The translations under genes were made by a program, and so were the position numbers. 64,000 nt of DNA from NCBI GenBank assembly GCA_025352375.1, contig JANXTL010000092.1, positions 1-64,000 on the forward strand. Reading direction: 5' to 3'. The notes under the pieces are model-generated. The model searched no databases, was not told the origin of the DNA, and saw only the letters and a program-made list of their open reading frames with translations. The stretch comes from Acetobacteraceae bacterium (GTDB taxonomy: Bacteria; Pseudomonadota; Alphaproteobacteria; Acetobacterales; Acetobacteraceae). Positions 55,279-64,000 of this stretch are shown here, piece after piece (within the stretch, counting starts at the first letter, position 1; the number at the start of each line of letters is the position of its first letter).

Positions 55279-55995
55279 TCAGGCCCGCTCTTCGATCTGG
55301 CGCGACAGGATCGCGCTGAACTCGCTGCCGAACGCTTCGATCCGGCTGGCGAAACGCGACAGGTCGGTGCTGATCTTATTGTAGGCGAGAACGGCCGGGA
55401 TCGCGGCCACCAAGCCAATGGCGGTGGCGAACAGCGCCTCGGCAATGCCAGGCGCGACGACGGCCAAATTGGTGTTGTGCATCGCGGCAATGGCCGAGAA
55501 CGACCGCATGATGCCCCAGACCGTGCCGAACAGCCCGACGAATGGGGCGGTTGCGCCGACAGATGCCAGAAAAACCATCCATCGCTCCAAGCGGTCCATC
55601 TCCCGCTGCACCGTCACCGTGATCGCGCGATCGATGCGGTCGCGCACACTGGTATGGGAGATGTCGGCGCCGGCAACCCGCACGGACCGCCGCCATTCGC
55701 CCATCGCGGCACCGAACACGGCGGCCATCGGATGGGTTGGGTTGGTGCCCTCATCGTCGAACAGCTCATCCAGGCTGCCGCCGGACCAAAATCGGTCCTC
55801 GAACCCGTCGGCTGCTTTGGTGACACGCCGCAGGCTGGACCACTTCTCGAACACCACCGCCCACACCCAAATGCTCGCCCCGATGAGGCCGAGCATCACG
55901 AGTTTGACGACGATGTCGGCCTGCAGGAAGAGGCCGACGAGTGAGATTTCTCCGCCCGCAGCTGCCAGGTTTACCGCTTCGACTGTCCGGTCCAC
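55279..55995 (-). CDS. tolQ: Tol-Pal system protein TolQ (ExbB-like)
   Basis: 238 residues with three membrane helices: FLQADIVVKLVMLGLIGASIWVWAVVFEKW, then VFLASVGATAPFVGLFGTVWGIMRSF and LFATAIGLVAAIPAVLAYN. It is the proton-channel scaffold of the Tol motor. It begins 9 bp after ybgC. Confidence 0.97.
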   Translation of the reverse strand: MDRTVEAVNLAAAGGEISLVGLFLQADIVVKLVMLGLIGASIWVWAVVFEKWSSLRRVTKAADGFEDRFWSGGSLDELFDDEGTNPTHPMAAVFGAAMGEWRRSVRVAGADISHTSVRDRIDRAITVTVQREMDRLERWMVFLASVGATAPFVGLFGTVWGIMRSFSAIAAMHNTNLAVVAPGIAEALFATAIGLVAAIPAVLAYNKISTDLSRFASRIEAFGSEFSAILSRQIEERA

Positions 55996-56004
55996 TGCTA
56001 CCCC

Positions 56005-56508
56005 CTAGTGGCCGCCAGGGGAGACGTCCCCCGCGGCGGCTGGTGTCTCGACTGCGTTTGCCACACCGGCATCGCGCATCGCGGTTAACGCGGCGCGCCA
56101 ACGGGGCGGCATCGGTCTTGGTTTGTTGTCTCCCGGTCGCACGCACGCCAGCCGCACTGTCAACACGGCGCAGGAGCCATGGATTCCCCGCACATCCTGC
56201 CGCAGGGTCAACGAGGCGCCCCCGACTTCCACCGATTCGGTTACCACCGTCAGCGAATCGTCCAGCCGCGCGACACGCTGATAATCGACTTCGATGCGTC
56301 GCACCACGAACATTACGTTGAATTGCTCGACCATCGCCGCATGCGGGATGCCCATCGCGCGCAGGGCTTCCGTCCGCGCCCGTTCGGCGTAGCGGAGGTA
56401 ATTGGCATGGTAAACGATGCCACCGGCATCCGTGTCCTCATAGTAGATACGAACGGTGTAAAGGTGGCGACCGGCCGCCGGGATGGAGGGCGGATGAATG
56501 TTCGTCAA
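56005..56508 (-). CDS. ybgC: acyl-CoA thioesterase YbgC, Tol-Pal associated
   Basis: Hotdog-fold thioesterase: [41 protein letters not shown] carries the catalytic Asp of the 4-hydroxybenzoyl-CoA type. I favour TTG 56508, which overlaps the ruvB stop (TTGA), giving 167 residues; the track start at 56586 would overlap ruvB by 82 bp. It is the first gene of the tol-pal cluster and may feed phospholipid metabolism at the envelope. Confidence 0.9.
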   Translation of the reverse strand: MTNIHPPSIPAAGRHLYTVRIYYEDTDAGGIVYHANYLRYAERARTEALRAMGIPHAAMVEQFNVMFVVRRIEVDYQRVARLDDSLTVVTESVEVGGASLTLRQDVRGIHGSCAVLTVRLACVRPGDNKPRPMPPRWRAALTAMRDAGVANAVETPAAAGDVSPGGH

Positions 56509-57551
56509 TTCTGTGCTTGCTCCCCCTGTAACAAATCCATCTGCGCGAGAGCGCTTCTGGGCGGCTTGATATCGAGATGTCGCCATCCCGGTTCGCCCAG
56601 CATGCGGCCTCGGCTGGTGCGCAGGACCAGCCCTTCCTGAATCAGGAATGGCTCGATCACGTCCTCCAGAGTATCGCGGGCTTCGGCCAACGCGGCGGCC
56701 AGGGTCTCGACCCCGACAGGCCCACCGGCATGGTGTTCGGCGATGCGGCGAAGATACCGGCGGTCCATCGCATCCAAACCGAGGCGATCGACCTCCAGCC
56801 GGGTCAGCGCGGCATCCGCGAGCTTTCGATCGACGGGGCCGGATTCGGCAACGGTCGCAAAGTCGCGGACCCGGCGCAGCAACCGCCCGGCGATGCGAGG
56901 CGTGCCGCGGGATCGCCGGGCGATTTCGATGGCGCCGTCCTCGGTGAGTGCGAAATTCAGCAGTTTAGCGCCCCGGATCACAATTTGGCGCAACTCTTCG
57001 GGGGTGTAGAATATCAACCGCAACGGAATGCCGAACCGGTCGCGCAGCGGTGTCGCCAGTAACCCTGCCCGCGTGGTGGCGCCAACCAGTGTGAACGGCG
57101 GCAGGTCGATCCGCACGGAACGCGCCGCCGGCCCCTCGCCGATGATAAGGTCGAGCTGAAAATCCTCCATCGCGGGATACAGCACCTCCTCGATCGCGGG
57201 CTGGAGGCGATGGATCTCGTCTATAAAAAGGACATCTCGTGGTTGAAGGTTGGTCAAAATCGCTGCGAGATCGCCGGCCTTCTGGATGACCGGGCCCGAG
57301 GTCGCACGGAACCCAACGCCGAGTTCCAGCGCCACGATCTGCGCGAGGGTCGTTTTCCCGAGGCCGGGCGGACCATGCAGCAGCACATGGTCCAATGCCT
57401 CCCCCCGGCCGCGCGCGGCCTGAATGAAGACCGCGAGATTCTCCCGCGATGCCTTCTGGCCGGTGAATTCCGCGAGACTACGCGGCCGAAGCGACGCCTC
57501 CACCGCGTCTTCTTCTCGTCGGCCGGAGGAGACGGTGCGATCCTCAGTCAT
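56505..57551 (-). CDS. ruvB: Holliday junction helicase RuvB
   Basis: 348 residues. [26 protein letters not shown], Walker [14 protein letters not shown], Walker B FIDEIHRL, sensor [17 protein letters not shown] and the winged helix ([35 protein letters not shown]). It drives branch migration with RuvA, whose gene is not adjacent here. Confidence 0.97.
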   Translation of the reverse strand: MTEDRTVSSGRREEDAVEASLRPRSLAEFTGQKASRENLAVFIQAARGRGEALDHVLLHGPPGLGKTTLAQIVALELGVGFRATSGPVIQKAGDLAAILTNLQPRDVLFIDEIHRLQPAIEEVLYPAMEDFQLDLIIGEGPAARSVRIDLPPFTLVGATTRAGLLATPLRDRFGIPLRLIFYTPEELRQIVIRGAKLLNFALTEDGAIEIARRSRGTPRIAGRLLRRVRDFATVAESGPVDRKLADAALTRLEVDRLGLDAMDRRYLRRIAEHHAGGPVGVETLAAALAEARDTLEDVIEPFLIQEGLVLRTSRGRMLGEPGWRHLDIKPPRSALAQMDLLQGEQAQN

Positions 57552-57564
57552 CGAGCGAGAGCGC

Positions 57565-58128
57565 TCACCCCTCCGGCGGGGCGGCGATGATCAGGATTTC
57601 GCGTGCTTCTGGCTGATCGCCCATGCCGGGAGTGCGGATTTCCGCTTCCTCGGTTTCCGGGGCCTGGACGCTCTCATCGGTCTGGTAACGCTGGCGGTGG
57701 CCACCACCGTGCTGGGGACCGCGACCGTCGGGCTGCTGCCCACCCTGCTGCGTGCCTTGTTGCATACCGTGTTGTCCTGGGGGTTGTCCGGGGGCCTGTC
57801 CCTGCGGCTGGTTCTGCTGTGCCGCCTGGTTCATGGCATTCAGGATGCGGAAATAATGTTCCGCGTGCTGGAAGTAACCCTCAGCCATCACCCGATCGCC
57901 GCTGCTGGTCGCGTCGCGTCCAAGCTGCAGGTACTTTTCGAACAATTGCTGCGACGTGCCACGCAGCCGAATGTCTGGCCCATTGCTGTCGAAAACGTGA
58001 TTGCGGTTCAGTGGAACACCGCCACCCGAATTGTGCCGGATGGTCTGGGTGCCACCACCCCCACCCCCGCTCCCGCCGCTACCACCGCCAGAGCGATGAT
58101 TGCGGCCACGCATGCGCTTCATGTTCAT
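57565..58128 (-). CDS. DUF4167 domain protein
   Basis: ATG 58128 gives 187 residues. The N-terminal [15 protein letters not shown] start and Gly-rich run are followed by the conserved segment [59 protein letters not shown]. This is the alphaproteobacterial DUF4167, often near prmC or prfA. A Gln/Gly/Pro-rich low-complexity tail follows. RNA binding is suggested by the RGRN/RG composition, but the function is unknown. Confidence 0.9.
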   Translation of the reverse strand: MNMKRMRGRNHRSGGGSGGSGGGGGGTQTIRHNSGGGVPLNRNHVFDSNGPDIRLRGTSQQLFEKYLQLGRDATSSGDRVMAEGYFQHAEHYFRILNAMNQAAQQNQPQGQAPGQPPGQHGMQQGTQQGGQQPDGRGPQHGGGHRQRYQTDESVQAPETEEAEIRTPGMGDQPEAREILIIAAPPEG

Positions 58129-58377
58129 GTTTCTGCCGTCGTGCTTTCCCGTTGCGGACGAGCCTGGGGCGTGCTGGGGCAGAATCGCCCCAAGATTGCA
58201 TGCCCGTGGGAACACTTCCCCCCAAGCTGGCCAAGATATCCACCGACGTTGGTGCTGGCTGGTGCCTGGGCCCACAAAATCGGCCGCACACCGGGATTCG
58301 GCCACCTAGCGGCGAATCGAGCCATCCGAAACACCGTAACCGCCCGATGGCTTCCTGCCAACGGTTAATTTTCGAAC

Positions 58378-59208
58378 CTAATCCCGTTGTAGGACGATAG
58401 CCCGTTCGATCCCCGCCAAATCCGGGTGAAAGCGGGTCGTGAACCCGACCGATCGGGCAAGCGCGGCGACATCTGGCCCCTGCCCTATCCCCAACTCAAG
58501 CACCGCCCCGCCATCGGTGGCCAGCAGCGCAGGAAGGGCGAGCAGAATTCCGCGGTACGCATCCAGGCCGTCCGCTCCGCCATCCAGAGCACGTCGCGGC
58601 TCATATCGCCAGACTTCCGGCATCAAGGTTTGGATTGTGGACGCCTCTATGTAAGGGGGATTGCTGACCACCAGGTCGAACCGCCCGTTCAACGACGCCG
58701 CCCAATCGCCGCACAAGAAGGCCGCGCGAGACCCAAGGCCGAGGTTCTCGGCGTTGGTCCGCGCGAGCCGGGCTGCCCCTGGAGCCAGATCGACGCCGAC
58801 CCCGAAAGCATCGGGGCGTTCGTGCAGGACCGACAACAGCAGGCAGCCGGTACCCGTCCCAAGATCGAGCACCTGCCTGGGCGGCGGCAATGCCAACGCC
58901 GCTTCGACGATCGCCTCGGAGTCGGGCCGCGGGATCAGCGTGGCGGGCGAGACCAGGAACTCCATGCTCCAGAACCCCTGCCGCCCCAGAATGAGCGCCA
59001 TTGGTTCGTGCGCTGCGCGGCGGACGAGCAAGGCTTCGAACCGCGAGGGGTCGATGCAGGCAGATGGCGTCCGCAGGAGCGCTTCCGCCGGCTGCGCCAG
59101 CGCATGAGACAGCAGCAGCCGAGCCTCCCGCGCGGGGCTGTCAATGCCGGCATCGCGCAAGGTCGCGGCGCCGTGACGCAACGCGCGGTCGACGGTCGTT
59201 TCGTTCAT
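58378..59208 (-). CDS. prmC: release-factor glutamine methyltransferase PrmC
   Basis: 276 residues from ATG 59208. The helical N-terminal domain (RHGAATLRDAGIDSPAREARLLLSHAL) is followed by IPRPDSEAIVEAAL, the SAM-binding VLDLGTGTGCLLLSVL, and the catalytic VSNPPYIEA. It methylates the GGQ glutamine of RF1/RF2. prfA, the usual upstream partner, is replaced by a phzF-like gene 11 bp away. The 249-bp gap to the DUF4167 gene holds no other gene. Confidence 0.95.
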   Translation of the reverse strand: MNETTVDRALRHGAATLRDAGIDSPAREARLLLSHALAQPAEALLRTPSACIDPSRFEALLVRRAAHEPMALILGRQGFWSMEFLVSPATLIPRPDSEAIVEAALALPPPRQVLDLGTGTGCLLLSVLHERPDAFGVGVDLAPGAARLARTNAENLGLGSRAAFLCGDWAASLNGRFDLVVSNPPYIEASTIQTLMPEVWRYEPRRALDGGADGLDAYRGILLALPALLATDGGAVLELGIGQGPDVAALARSVGFTTRFHPDLAGIERAIVLQRD

Positions 59209-59219
59209 GCGGGTGCGGC

Positions 59220-60128
59220 CTAAATATCCAGCGTGCCTCGCATTACCGGCACGCAATTGCCGGCAATCGTCGCGGTTACGGCGCCTTCCGCCGTTTTGCG
59301 GGCACCGCCGATCAACAGGCTGGGGCGGCCCATCTCGATGCCCTGCTCGATCTCGAAGTGCAAGGCGACATCCTCCCCGGGGGCCAAAGACACCAACAGT
59401 GCCGATAGCGCGGCGTTAGCGCTGCCGGTCGCCGGGTCTTCGAGCACCCCACCCAATGGTGCGAACATCCGCGTCCGTAGCGTCGTCGCATCGCCATCCT
59501 TGCGGACGTACAGGTGTAGATTGAACCGCGTTGCCAGTTCGGGGAACTGCGCCGCCGCGGCCCGGAATGCGCCAATGTCCGGTTGGGCTCGGGCCAAAGC
59601 GTCAAGATTCGCGACCTCCGCGATCACGAACGGCGTGCCCACCGAGGCAACCAGCGGCGTATGAGCGTTTGTCAGGAAATCGTCCTGGCTCAAGCCGGCG
59701 CAGGCAGCGACGACATTGGTTGGAATGGCGGACGTGACGGTCAGTGAATGCGGGGCGGAAATGCGTGCACCGACGATCGCCTTTGCGGCATCGCGGAGAA
59801 TATGAACCCGCACCAAACCGGCGATTTCCTCGAACGTGTAATGCTCAGGTGGGTTCGGGTCGGCGCAGGCGACTACGAAGCCGGTGCCCACGTTCGGATG
59901 GCCGGCAAATGGCATTTCGTATTTCGGGGTGAAGATACGAACGCGCGCGTGGTTTTGCGGGTTATCCGGGGGAAGGACGAACGTGGTTTCCGACAAGTTG
60001 AACTCGGTCGCGATGGACTGCATATCCCCGGCGGTGAGACCATGTGCGTTGGGAAACACGGCCAGCGGATTGCCCCCGAAACGCTCGCTGGTGAATACAT
60101 CGACCGTGACGAAATCGTAGCTCGGCAT
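59220..60128 (-). CDS. PhzF-family isomerase/epimerase
   Basis: 302 residues from ATG 60128, with GGAGGT just upstream, in preference to the ATG at 60140. The two-domain diaminopimelate-epimerase-like fold shows VDVFTSERFGGNPLAVFPNA, FNLSETTFV with the catalytic Glu, RIFTPKYEMPFAGHPNVGTGFV and EDPATGSANAALSALL. The family isomerises small acids, and most members are uncharacterised. It is located 11 bp before prmC. Confidence 0.92.
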   Translation of the reverse strand: MPSYDFVTVDVFTSERFGGNPLAVFPNAHGLTAGDMQSIATEFNLSETTFVLPPDNPQNHARVRIFTPKYEMPFAGHPNVGTGFVVACADPNPPEHYTFEEIAGLVRVHILRDAAKAIVGARISAPHSLTVTSAIPTNVVAACAGLSQDDFLTNAHTPLVASVGTPFVIAEVANLDALARAQPDIGAFRAAAAQFPELATRFNLHLYVRKDGDATTLRTRMFAPLGGVLEDPATGSANAALSALLVSLAPGEDVALHFEIEQGIEMGRPSLLIGGARKTAEGAVTATIAGNCVPVMRGTLDI

Positions 60129-60229
60129 GAGGACCTCCATGAGTTCGTATCAGGGGTCTAGCACGAACGGGCCGGAATAAGTCGCACCGGAACGTCCATT
60201 CTGCCCCACCATGAATGTTCGGTTTATAC

Positions 60230-61801
60230 CTATAGTCGCCGGACGTCGTACCCTTGCACGAACCCTATGCGCGGCGCACTCAGGTTCCGGCTGTAGGCGT
60301 TCGGCTGATACTGCGCACCCAGCGGGATATATGGCACGTCGATCCACGCCCGCAACTGTATGGCCTCGCAGATTTTCATGCGGCTTGGCTGGTCCGGCGC
60401 TTCCAACCAGGCGGCACGCAGCGCCTCGATCTCCGGCGATGTTGGCCATCCCGGCCACGCTGCTTCCCCATTGCCGCGCAGGCCCAGATGGCCGGCGGGG
60501 TCGAAATTATTCACGCCGGTGATGCTGGAATAGAAGATGTTCCAGCCGCCGTCCTTTGGGGGTTTGCGGCTGTTCCGCCGCTGTACCGTGGTACCCCAGT
60601 CGACTGCCTGGAAATCGACGTTCATGCCGACCTTGCGCAACAGGTCGGCGCCCACGAGTGCCAGTCCCTGCAACGCCGGGTAATCGGTGGCGCCGAGCAT
60701 GATAACGGGCTCGTTGGTATATCCCGCCGCTTTCAGTTCACGGCGGACGCGATCGAGGTCGCGTTTACCAGCCAGAACTTCGAGCCCCGCGCTGTTCGCC
60801 ATCGGCGTGCCAGGGCTGAAGAACCCGACGCCGTCCTTCCAGAGCGTCCGGTCTTCGCCCAGCGAGGCGGTTTCGAACTCCGCCTGATCGATGCCCCATA
60901 GCAGGGCGCGCCGGATAGCGGGGTTATCGAAGGGCGGGTAGAGATGGTTGAACCGCATCAACGCGAGGGAACCACCGGGTTCCAGCACCGTGGTCGTCAG
61001 CTTCGGATTGGCGCGAATTTTCGGGAGCAGATCGGCGACCGGCTGCTGCACCCAATCCACTTCGCCATTGGCCAGCGCGTTTACCGCGGTCGATGCGTCT
61101 GGAATGACGTGCCATTCCACCCGAGGGAAATGGGCAATCTTAGGGCCGGCGGTGAATGTGGCCGGCGCACCTTCCCGTGGCACGTAAGCCGAGAAACGTT
61201 CGTAGACGACGCGGGAGCCGGGCACCCGTTCGGCAGTCACGAACCGGTAAGGGCCCGACCCCACCATCTCGGTCACCTGCTTGTTGGCGTCCGTGAGCGC
61301 CAGCCGTTCGGGCATTATGCACGGCATGGGTGTCGACGGTTTCCCCAGCGCGTTCGGCAGCAGCGGGAATGGCTTTTTCAGCCTGAAGCGAATGCGGTGG
61401 TCGTCCAGGGCGGACAACGCATCGGTCACGGCCATCAGAGCCTGCCCGAACGAGTCCTTCGCGCAATATCGACGGATCGACGCCACGCAGTCGCGGGCGA
61501 GCACCGGTGTGCCGTCATGGAACATCAGGCCTGGGCGCAGGGTCAGGGTCCAGCGGCGGCCGTCGTCCTCGGTGCTGTGCCCTGCCAGCATCTGAGGTTG
61601 CATCTGGTATGCGGCATCCATGCCATAGAGCGTGTCCCAGACCATATAGCCGTGGTTGCGCACCACGGTGGCAGTGGTGAACACGGGATCCAGGATCGGC
61701 AGATCGCCTTCCGGCACGATCTTCAGCGTATCGAGGCTTTGCGCCCGCGCGACAAATGGGGTGCTCATTGCGCCGGCAAGGATGTACCGGCGGCGGATCA
61801 A
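60230..61801 (-). CDS. ABC transporter substrate-binding protein, family 5 (peptide/nickel type)
   Basis: TTG 61801 overlaps the SDR stop (TTGA) and opens a signal peptide (LIRRRYILAGAMSTPFVARAQ), giving about 523 residues; the track start in the SDR frame is not supported. Domain hallmarks: VVRNHGYMVWDTLYGMDAAYQMQPQMLAGHSTEDDGRRWTLTLRPGLMFHDG, MVGSGPYRFV and FDNPAIRRALLWGIDQ. It binds peptides or other small solutes in the periplasm. No permease or ATPase is adjacent, so it is an orphan binding protein. Confidence 0.9.
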   Translation of the reverse strand: MIRRRYILAGAMSTPFVARAQSLDTLKIVPEGDLPILDPVFTTATVVRNHGYMVWDTLYGMDAAYQMQPQMLAGHSTEDDGRRWTLTLRPGLMFHDGTPVLARDCVASIRRYCAKDSFGQALMAVTDALSALDDHRIRFRLKKPFPLLPNALGKPSTPMPCIMPERLALTDANKQVTEMVGSGPYRFVTAERVPGSRVVYERFSAYVPREGAPATFTAGPKIAHFPRVEWHVIPDASTAVNALANGEVDWVQQPVADLLPKIRANPKLTTTVLEPGGSLALMRFNHLYPPFDNPAIRRALLWGIDQAEFETASLGEDRTLWKDGVGFFSPGTPMANSAGLEVLAGKRDLDRVRRELKAAGYTNEPVIMLGATDYPALQGLALVGADLLRKVGMNVDFQAVDWGTTVQRRNSRKPPKDGGWNIFYSSITGVNNFDPAGHLGLRGNGEAAWPGWPTSPEIEALRAAWLEAPDQPSRMKICEAIQLRAWIDVPYIPLGAQYQPNAYSRNLSAPRIGFVQGYDVRRL

Positions 61802-62541
61802 TGGAATGTCCGCCCACCGTCCACCGGCAGCGCGATGCCGGTCATGAACGACGATTCGTCGGAAGTCAGGAACAGAATCGCCGCCGCCAGTTCCTCCGGC
61901 TGGCCGTGCCGGCCCAGGGCGTAGCGCTGTGTAATCGCCGGATTGGGTGCGCCGTCGGCGGTGCGGATATGGGCGGCGGTCATCGCCGTCTCCACCGCGC
62001 CGGGGCAAACCGAGTTTACCCGGATCGCCGGCGCCAGCTCCATGGCGGCAGATTTAGTCAACCCGATCACGCCGGCTTTGGAGGCGACGTATGCGACGCT
62101 TCCCGGACCCGTGGGCATCAAGCCGACGCCGGAGGCGATGTTGACGATGGTCCCCTTCCCCGCCGCCCGCATGAACGGCTCGGCGGCCTGGATGACCAGG
62201 AAGGTGCCGGTCAGGTTCACCGCCAGCGTGCGGGCGAAAACGTCGTGCGGGGTATCGGCGATGCCGGTTTCCGACAGGATCCCAGCGGCGTTGACCAGAC
62301 CGTCCAGCCCGCCCATGGTCTCAGCCGCCTTGGCGACGGCGGCGGACACCGACGCTGGATCGGACACGTCGCAGGCGAAGGCCACGGCGCCGATTTCGTC
62401 GGCCACCGCTTTGGCGGCGTTATCGGAACGGTCGAGGACAGCGACCGCCGCGCCCTCCTGCCGGAAAAGCCGAGCGGTGGCGCGGCCGATGCCGGAGGCA
62501 CCGCCGGTGACGATGATTCTTCTTCCACTGAGACGTCCCAT
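61798..62541 (-). CDS. SDR-family oxidoreductase
   Basis: 247 residues: IIVTGGASGIGRATARLFRQEGAAVAVLD (NAD type), CDVSDP, VNAAGI, the active-site Ser IASGVG and YVASKAGVIGL, and GIALPVDGGRTFH. A canonical 3-ketoacyl/alcohol dehydrogenase. AAGGAG before the ATG lies immediately beside repeat copy D. It probably shares a transcript with the TPP enzyme upstream and the binding protein downstream. Confidence 0.92.
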   Translation of the reverse strand: MGRLSGRRIIVTGGASGIGRATARLFRQEGAAVAVLDRSDNAAKAVADEIGAVAFACDVSDPASVSAAVAKAAETMGGLDGLVNAAGILSETGIADTPHDVFARTLAVNLTGTFLVIQAAEPFMRAAGKGTIVNIASGVGLMPTGPGSVAYVASKAGVIGLTKSAAMELAPAIRVNSVCPGAVETAMTAAHIRTADGAPNPAITQRYALGRHGQPEELAAAILFLTSDESSFMTGIALPVDGGRTFH

Positions 62542-62558
62542 TGGTATTTCTCCTTGGC

Positions 62559-62675
62559 TAGACCATGATCGTTTGAGGTTGCATGCGATCTCGGCGTTGG
62601 ATCATGGTCTAAGCCTTTGTTTGAGAGGGTGATTCACGCCCGAGGTTGAAGTCAACCTCAGGCGATCACGCTCTA
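62559..62675 (+). repeat. 117-bp double-hairpin repeat, copy D
   Basis: Same orientation as copies A and B. Its right edge supplies the TAG stop of the TPP-enzyme gene (62673-62675). Its left edge lies three bases before the SDR ribosome-binding site, so it sits inside an operon without damaging either gene. Confidence 0.9.
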
Positions 62676-64000
62676 GACCGGTTTCCAGGAACGATCGACC
62701 TCGACATCGATCAGGGTGGGTCCATCGTGTTTCAGCGCGGCTTCCAGCAGGTCCTGGAAGTCCGACAGCGTGTGCGACTTATGCGCGGTCAATCCGAGGC
62801 CTCGGGCCACACTCACGAAGTCGATGCGGGGCTTATCCAGCTCCATCCCGACATACAGATCGGCCTGCTGGGCCAAGCCTTTCATCGCGTTGGTGCGCTG
62901 CTTCAGGATTCGGTACGAGTAATTATTGATGATGACGAACACCATTTGCAGGTTTTCGCGCGCCGCTGTCCACAGGCCCTGGATTGTGTACATCGCCGAT
63001 CCGTCGCCGATCAGCGCGACCACCGGGCGGTCGGGCAGCGCCAGCTTGGCACCAATCGCCGCCGGCAACCCCCAGCCAATGCCGCCGCCGCGCATGCCGA
63101 AGAAGCTTTGGGGGTCATCGCTTTTCAGGAAGCGGCGCAAACCGTTACCCGACGACACGGTTTCGTCGATCACCACCGCCTCGGGCGGCAGCATACGGCC
63201 GATGACCTGCATCAGCGGCAACGGATGGATGGGGTGACGTTCGGCCAGTGCATCGGCCATGGCGTTCAATTTTGCCAGCGACGAGATGCCCTCGGTCCGC
63301 ACATGCGCAAGGCGCGAGATGGCAGACTGGGTTTCGGCCGCGGTGCGGGCTTTCAGGATCGCGGCGGTCAGTTCCGGCAGTGTGGTTTTCGGCTCGCCGA
63401 GGATGGCGACTTTTGCGGGGTAGTTTTTGCCCAGCTCCCACGGATCGGTATCGATATGGACGACCGGCATGCCCTCGGGCATCGATTCGACGTCACCGGG
63501 TAGCGACAATGTGAACAGGTCGGCGCCGACGGAGAGAAGAAAGTCATGCTGCATCAGCATGCCGCGAATGGCCGGCGGCAGCCGCACCAACGCGCCGCGA
63601 TACAGCGGGTGCGACGACGGGAACATGCACCGCGTTGCCATGCCTTCATCGTAGACCGGGGCGCCCAAGGCCTCGGCCAGTGCCACCAATTCCGACAAGG
63701 CGTTGCCCTGCGGCACGGCGTCGCCGGCGATAATCACCGGGCTTTTGGCCGCGGCGAGAAGCGCGGCAGCCTGGCCGATAGCCGTAATATCGCCGCGTAT
63801 GCCGCTGGCAATGCGGGTCGGTTCGCCAAGGTCCAGGTCGGCGCTATCGGTCAGGATGTCGCCGGGCAGCGACAGGAACACCGGGCCCATAGGCGGCGCC
63901 AGTGCGGTCTTGGCGGCGCGATGGATGGCGCGCGGCAGATCCTCCAGGCGGCGCACTTCCTCCGACCATTTCACAAAGGGGCGGGCAATCACCGGCAGAT
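62673..64000 (-). CDS. TPP-dependent acetolactate synthase/decarboxylase-like enzyme, 5' end beyond window
   Basis: The 442 or so visible residues begin inside the protein (the frame is open to the edge). A central FAD/nucleotide-like domain (IAGDAVPQGNALSELVALAEALGAPVYDE, FLLSVGADLFTL) is followed by a C-terminal TPP domain with GDGSAMYTIQGLWTAARENLQMVFVIINN (GDGx25-NN). FFGMRGGGIGWGLPAAIGAKLALPDRPV favours a benzoylformate-decarboxylase or acetolactate-synthase-like 2-keto-acid enzyme. The reaction is not assignable. Its stop codon comes from repeat copy D. Confidence 0.88.
   Translation of the reverse strand, partial: LPVIARPFVKWSEEVRRLEDLPRAIHRAAKTALAPPMGPVFLSLPGDILTDSADLDLGEPTRIASGIRGDITAIGQAAALLAAAKSPVIIAGDAVPQGNALSELVALAEALGAPVYDEGMATRCMFPSSHPLYRGALVRLPPAIRGMLMQHDFLLSVGADLFTLSLPGDVESMPEGMPVVHIDTDPWELGKNYPAKVAILGEPKTTLPELTAAILKARTAAETQSAISRLAHVRTEGISSLAKLNAMADALAERHPIHPLPLMQVIGRMLPPEAVVIDETVSSGNGLRRFLKSDDPQSFFGMRGGGIGWGLPAAIGAKLALPDRPVVALIGDGSAMYTIQGLWTAARENLQMVFVIINNYSYRILKQRTNAMKGLAQQADLYVGMELDKPRIDFVSVARGLGLTAHKSHTLSDFQDLLEAALKHDGPTLIDVEVDRSWKPV

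Overview
The window looks like a chromosomal segment of a GC-rich alphaproteobacterium, most likely of the Rhodospirillales/Acetobacteraceae type. The basis is the complete tol-pal cluster followed by tilS-ftsH-folP-glmM, a DUF4167 protein, the EpmA/EpmB pair, a type-2-like GluRS, and dense gene packing with ATGA and TTGA overlaps. This taxonomic call is inference; no rRNA gene is present.

Layout. 1-6.3 kb: a catabolic cluster with an SDR (cut by the window edge), an HSL-type esterase, a TPR protein, a small EthD-like protein, an FAH-family hydrolase, an LLM flavin oxidoreductase, an enoyl-CoA hydratase and a GST. 6.3-8.7 kb: a repeat-rich accessory patch holding two 117-bp double-hairpin repeats, one 112-bp relative, a 40-aa lipoprotein, an unrecognised 393-aa protein and an IS66 remnant. 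8.7-12.5 kb: a ketopantoate-reductase-like gene, the divergent epmA/epmB pair and an ArsC/YffB-like gene. 12.5-16.8 kb: a small genomic island at the 3' end of guaA. It carries an orphan antitoxin-like gene, an HNH protein, and an operon of RHH antitoxin, GNAT toxin and a second zinc-finger/HNH-like protein. Two degenerate copies of the guaA end mark its far side, so two tandem insertions are likely. 16.8-21.3 kb: guaA, an SDR and a GluRS-like gene with eroded class I signature motifs. 21.4-26.1 kb: a sugar-type ABC operon without an ATPase, and a membrane-protein gene split by a G7 run. 26.1-29.4 kb: a tartrate/D-malate dehydrogenase, pyrE and a TTC38-like gene. 29.4-33.4 kb: flagellar motB-motA diverging from fliK-flgD. 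33.4-39.9 kb: a truncated GT87 gene, an MFS transporter, an Lrp-GT2-GT39 operon and a large membrane protein. 40-42 kb: nadA-nadC under a palindromic operator. 42-60 kb: a long minus-strand housekeeping run (HAD, thiD, glmM, folP, ftsH, tilS, cpoB, pal, tolB, tolA, tolR, tolQ, ybgC, ruvB, DUF4167, prmC, phzF), interrupted only by a plus-strand TPR-SPOR lipoprotein. 60-64 kb: a family 5 solute-binding protein, an SDR and a TPP-dependent enzyme that runs off the window.

How parts work together. TolQRA-TolB-Pal-CpoB form the envelope-constriction machine, with YbgC in its usual place. GlmM (cell-wall precursors), FolP (folate), ThiD (thiamine), NadA/NadC (NAD) and PyrE (pyrimidines) are biosynthetic. 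EpmA and EpmB modify EF-P, although efp itself is not here. The accessory material is concentrated at 6.3-8.7 and 12.0-16.8 kb. The items most worth following up are the guaA island with its three-gene GNAT operon, the two related repeat families whose ends repeatedly coincide with stop codons, and the degenerate GluRS.
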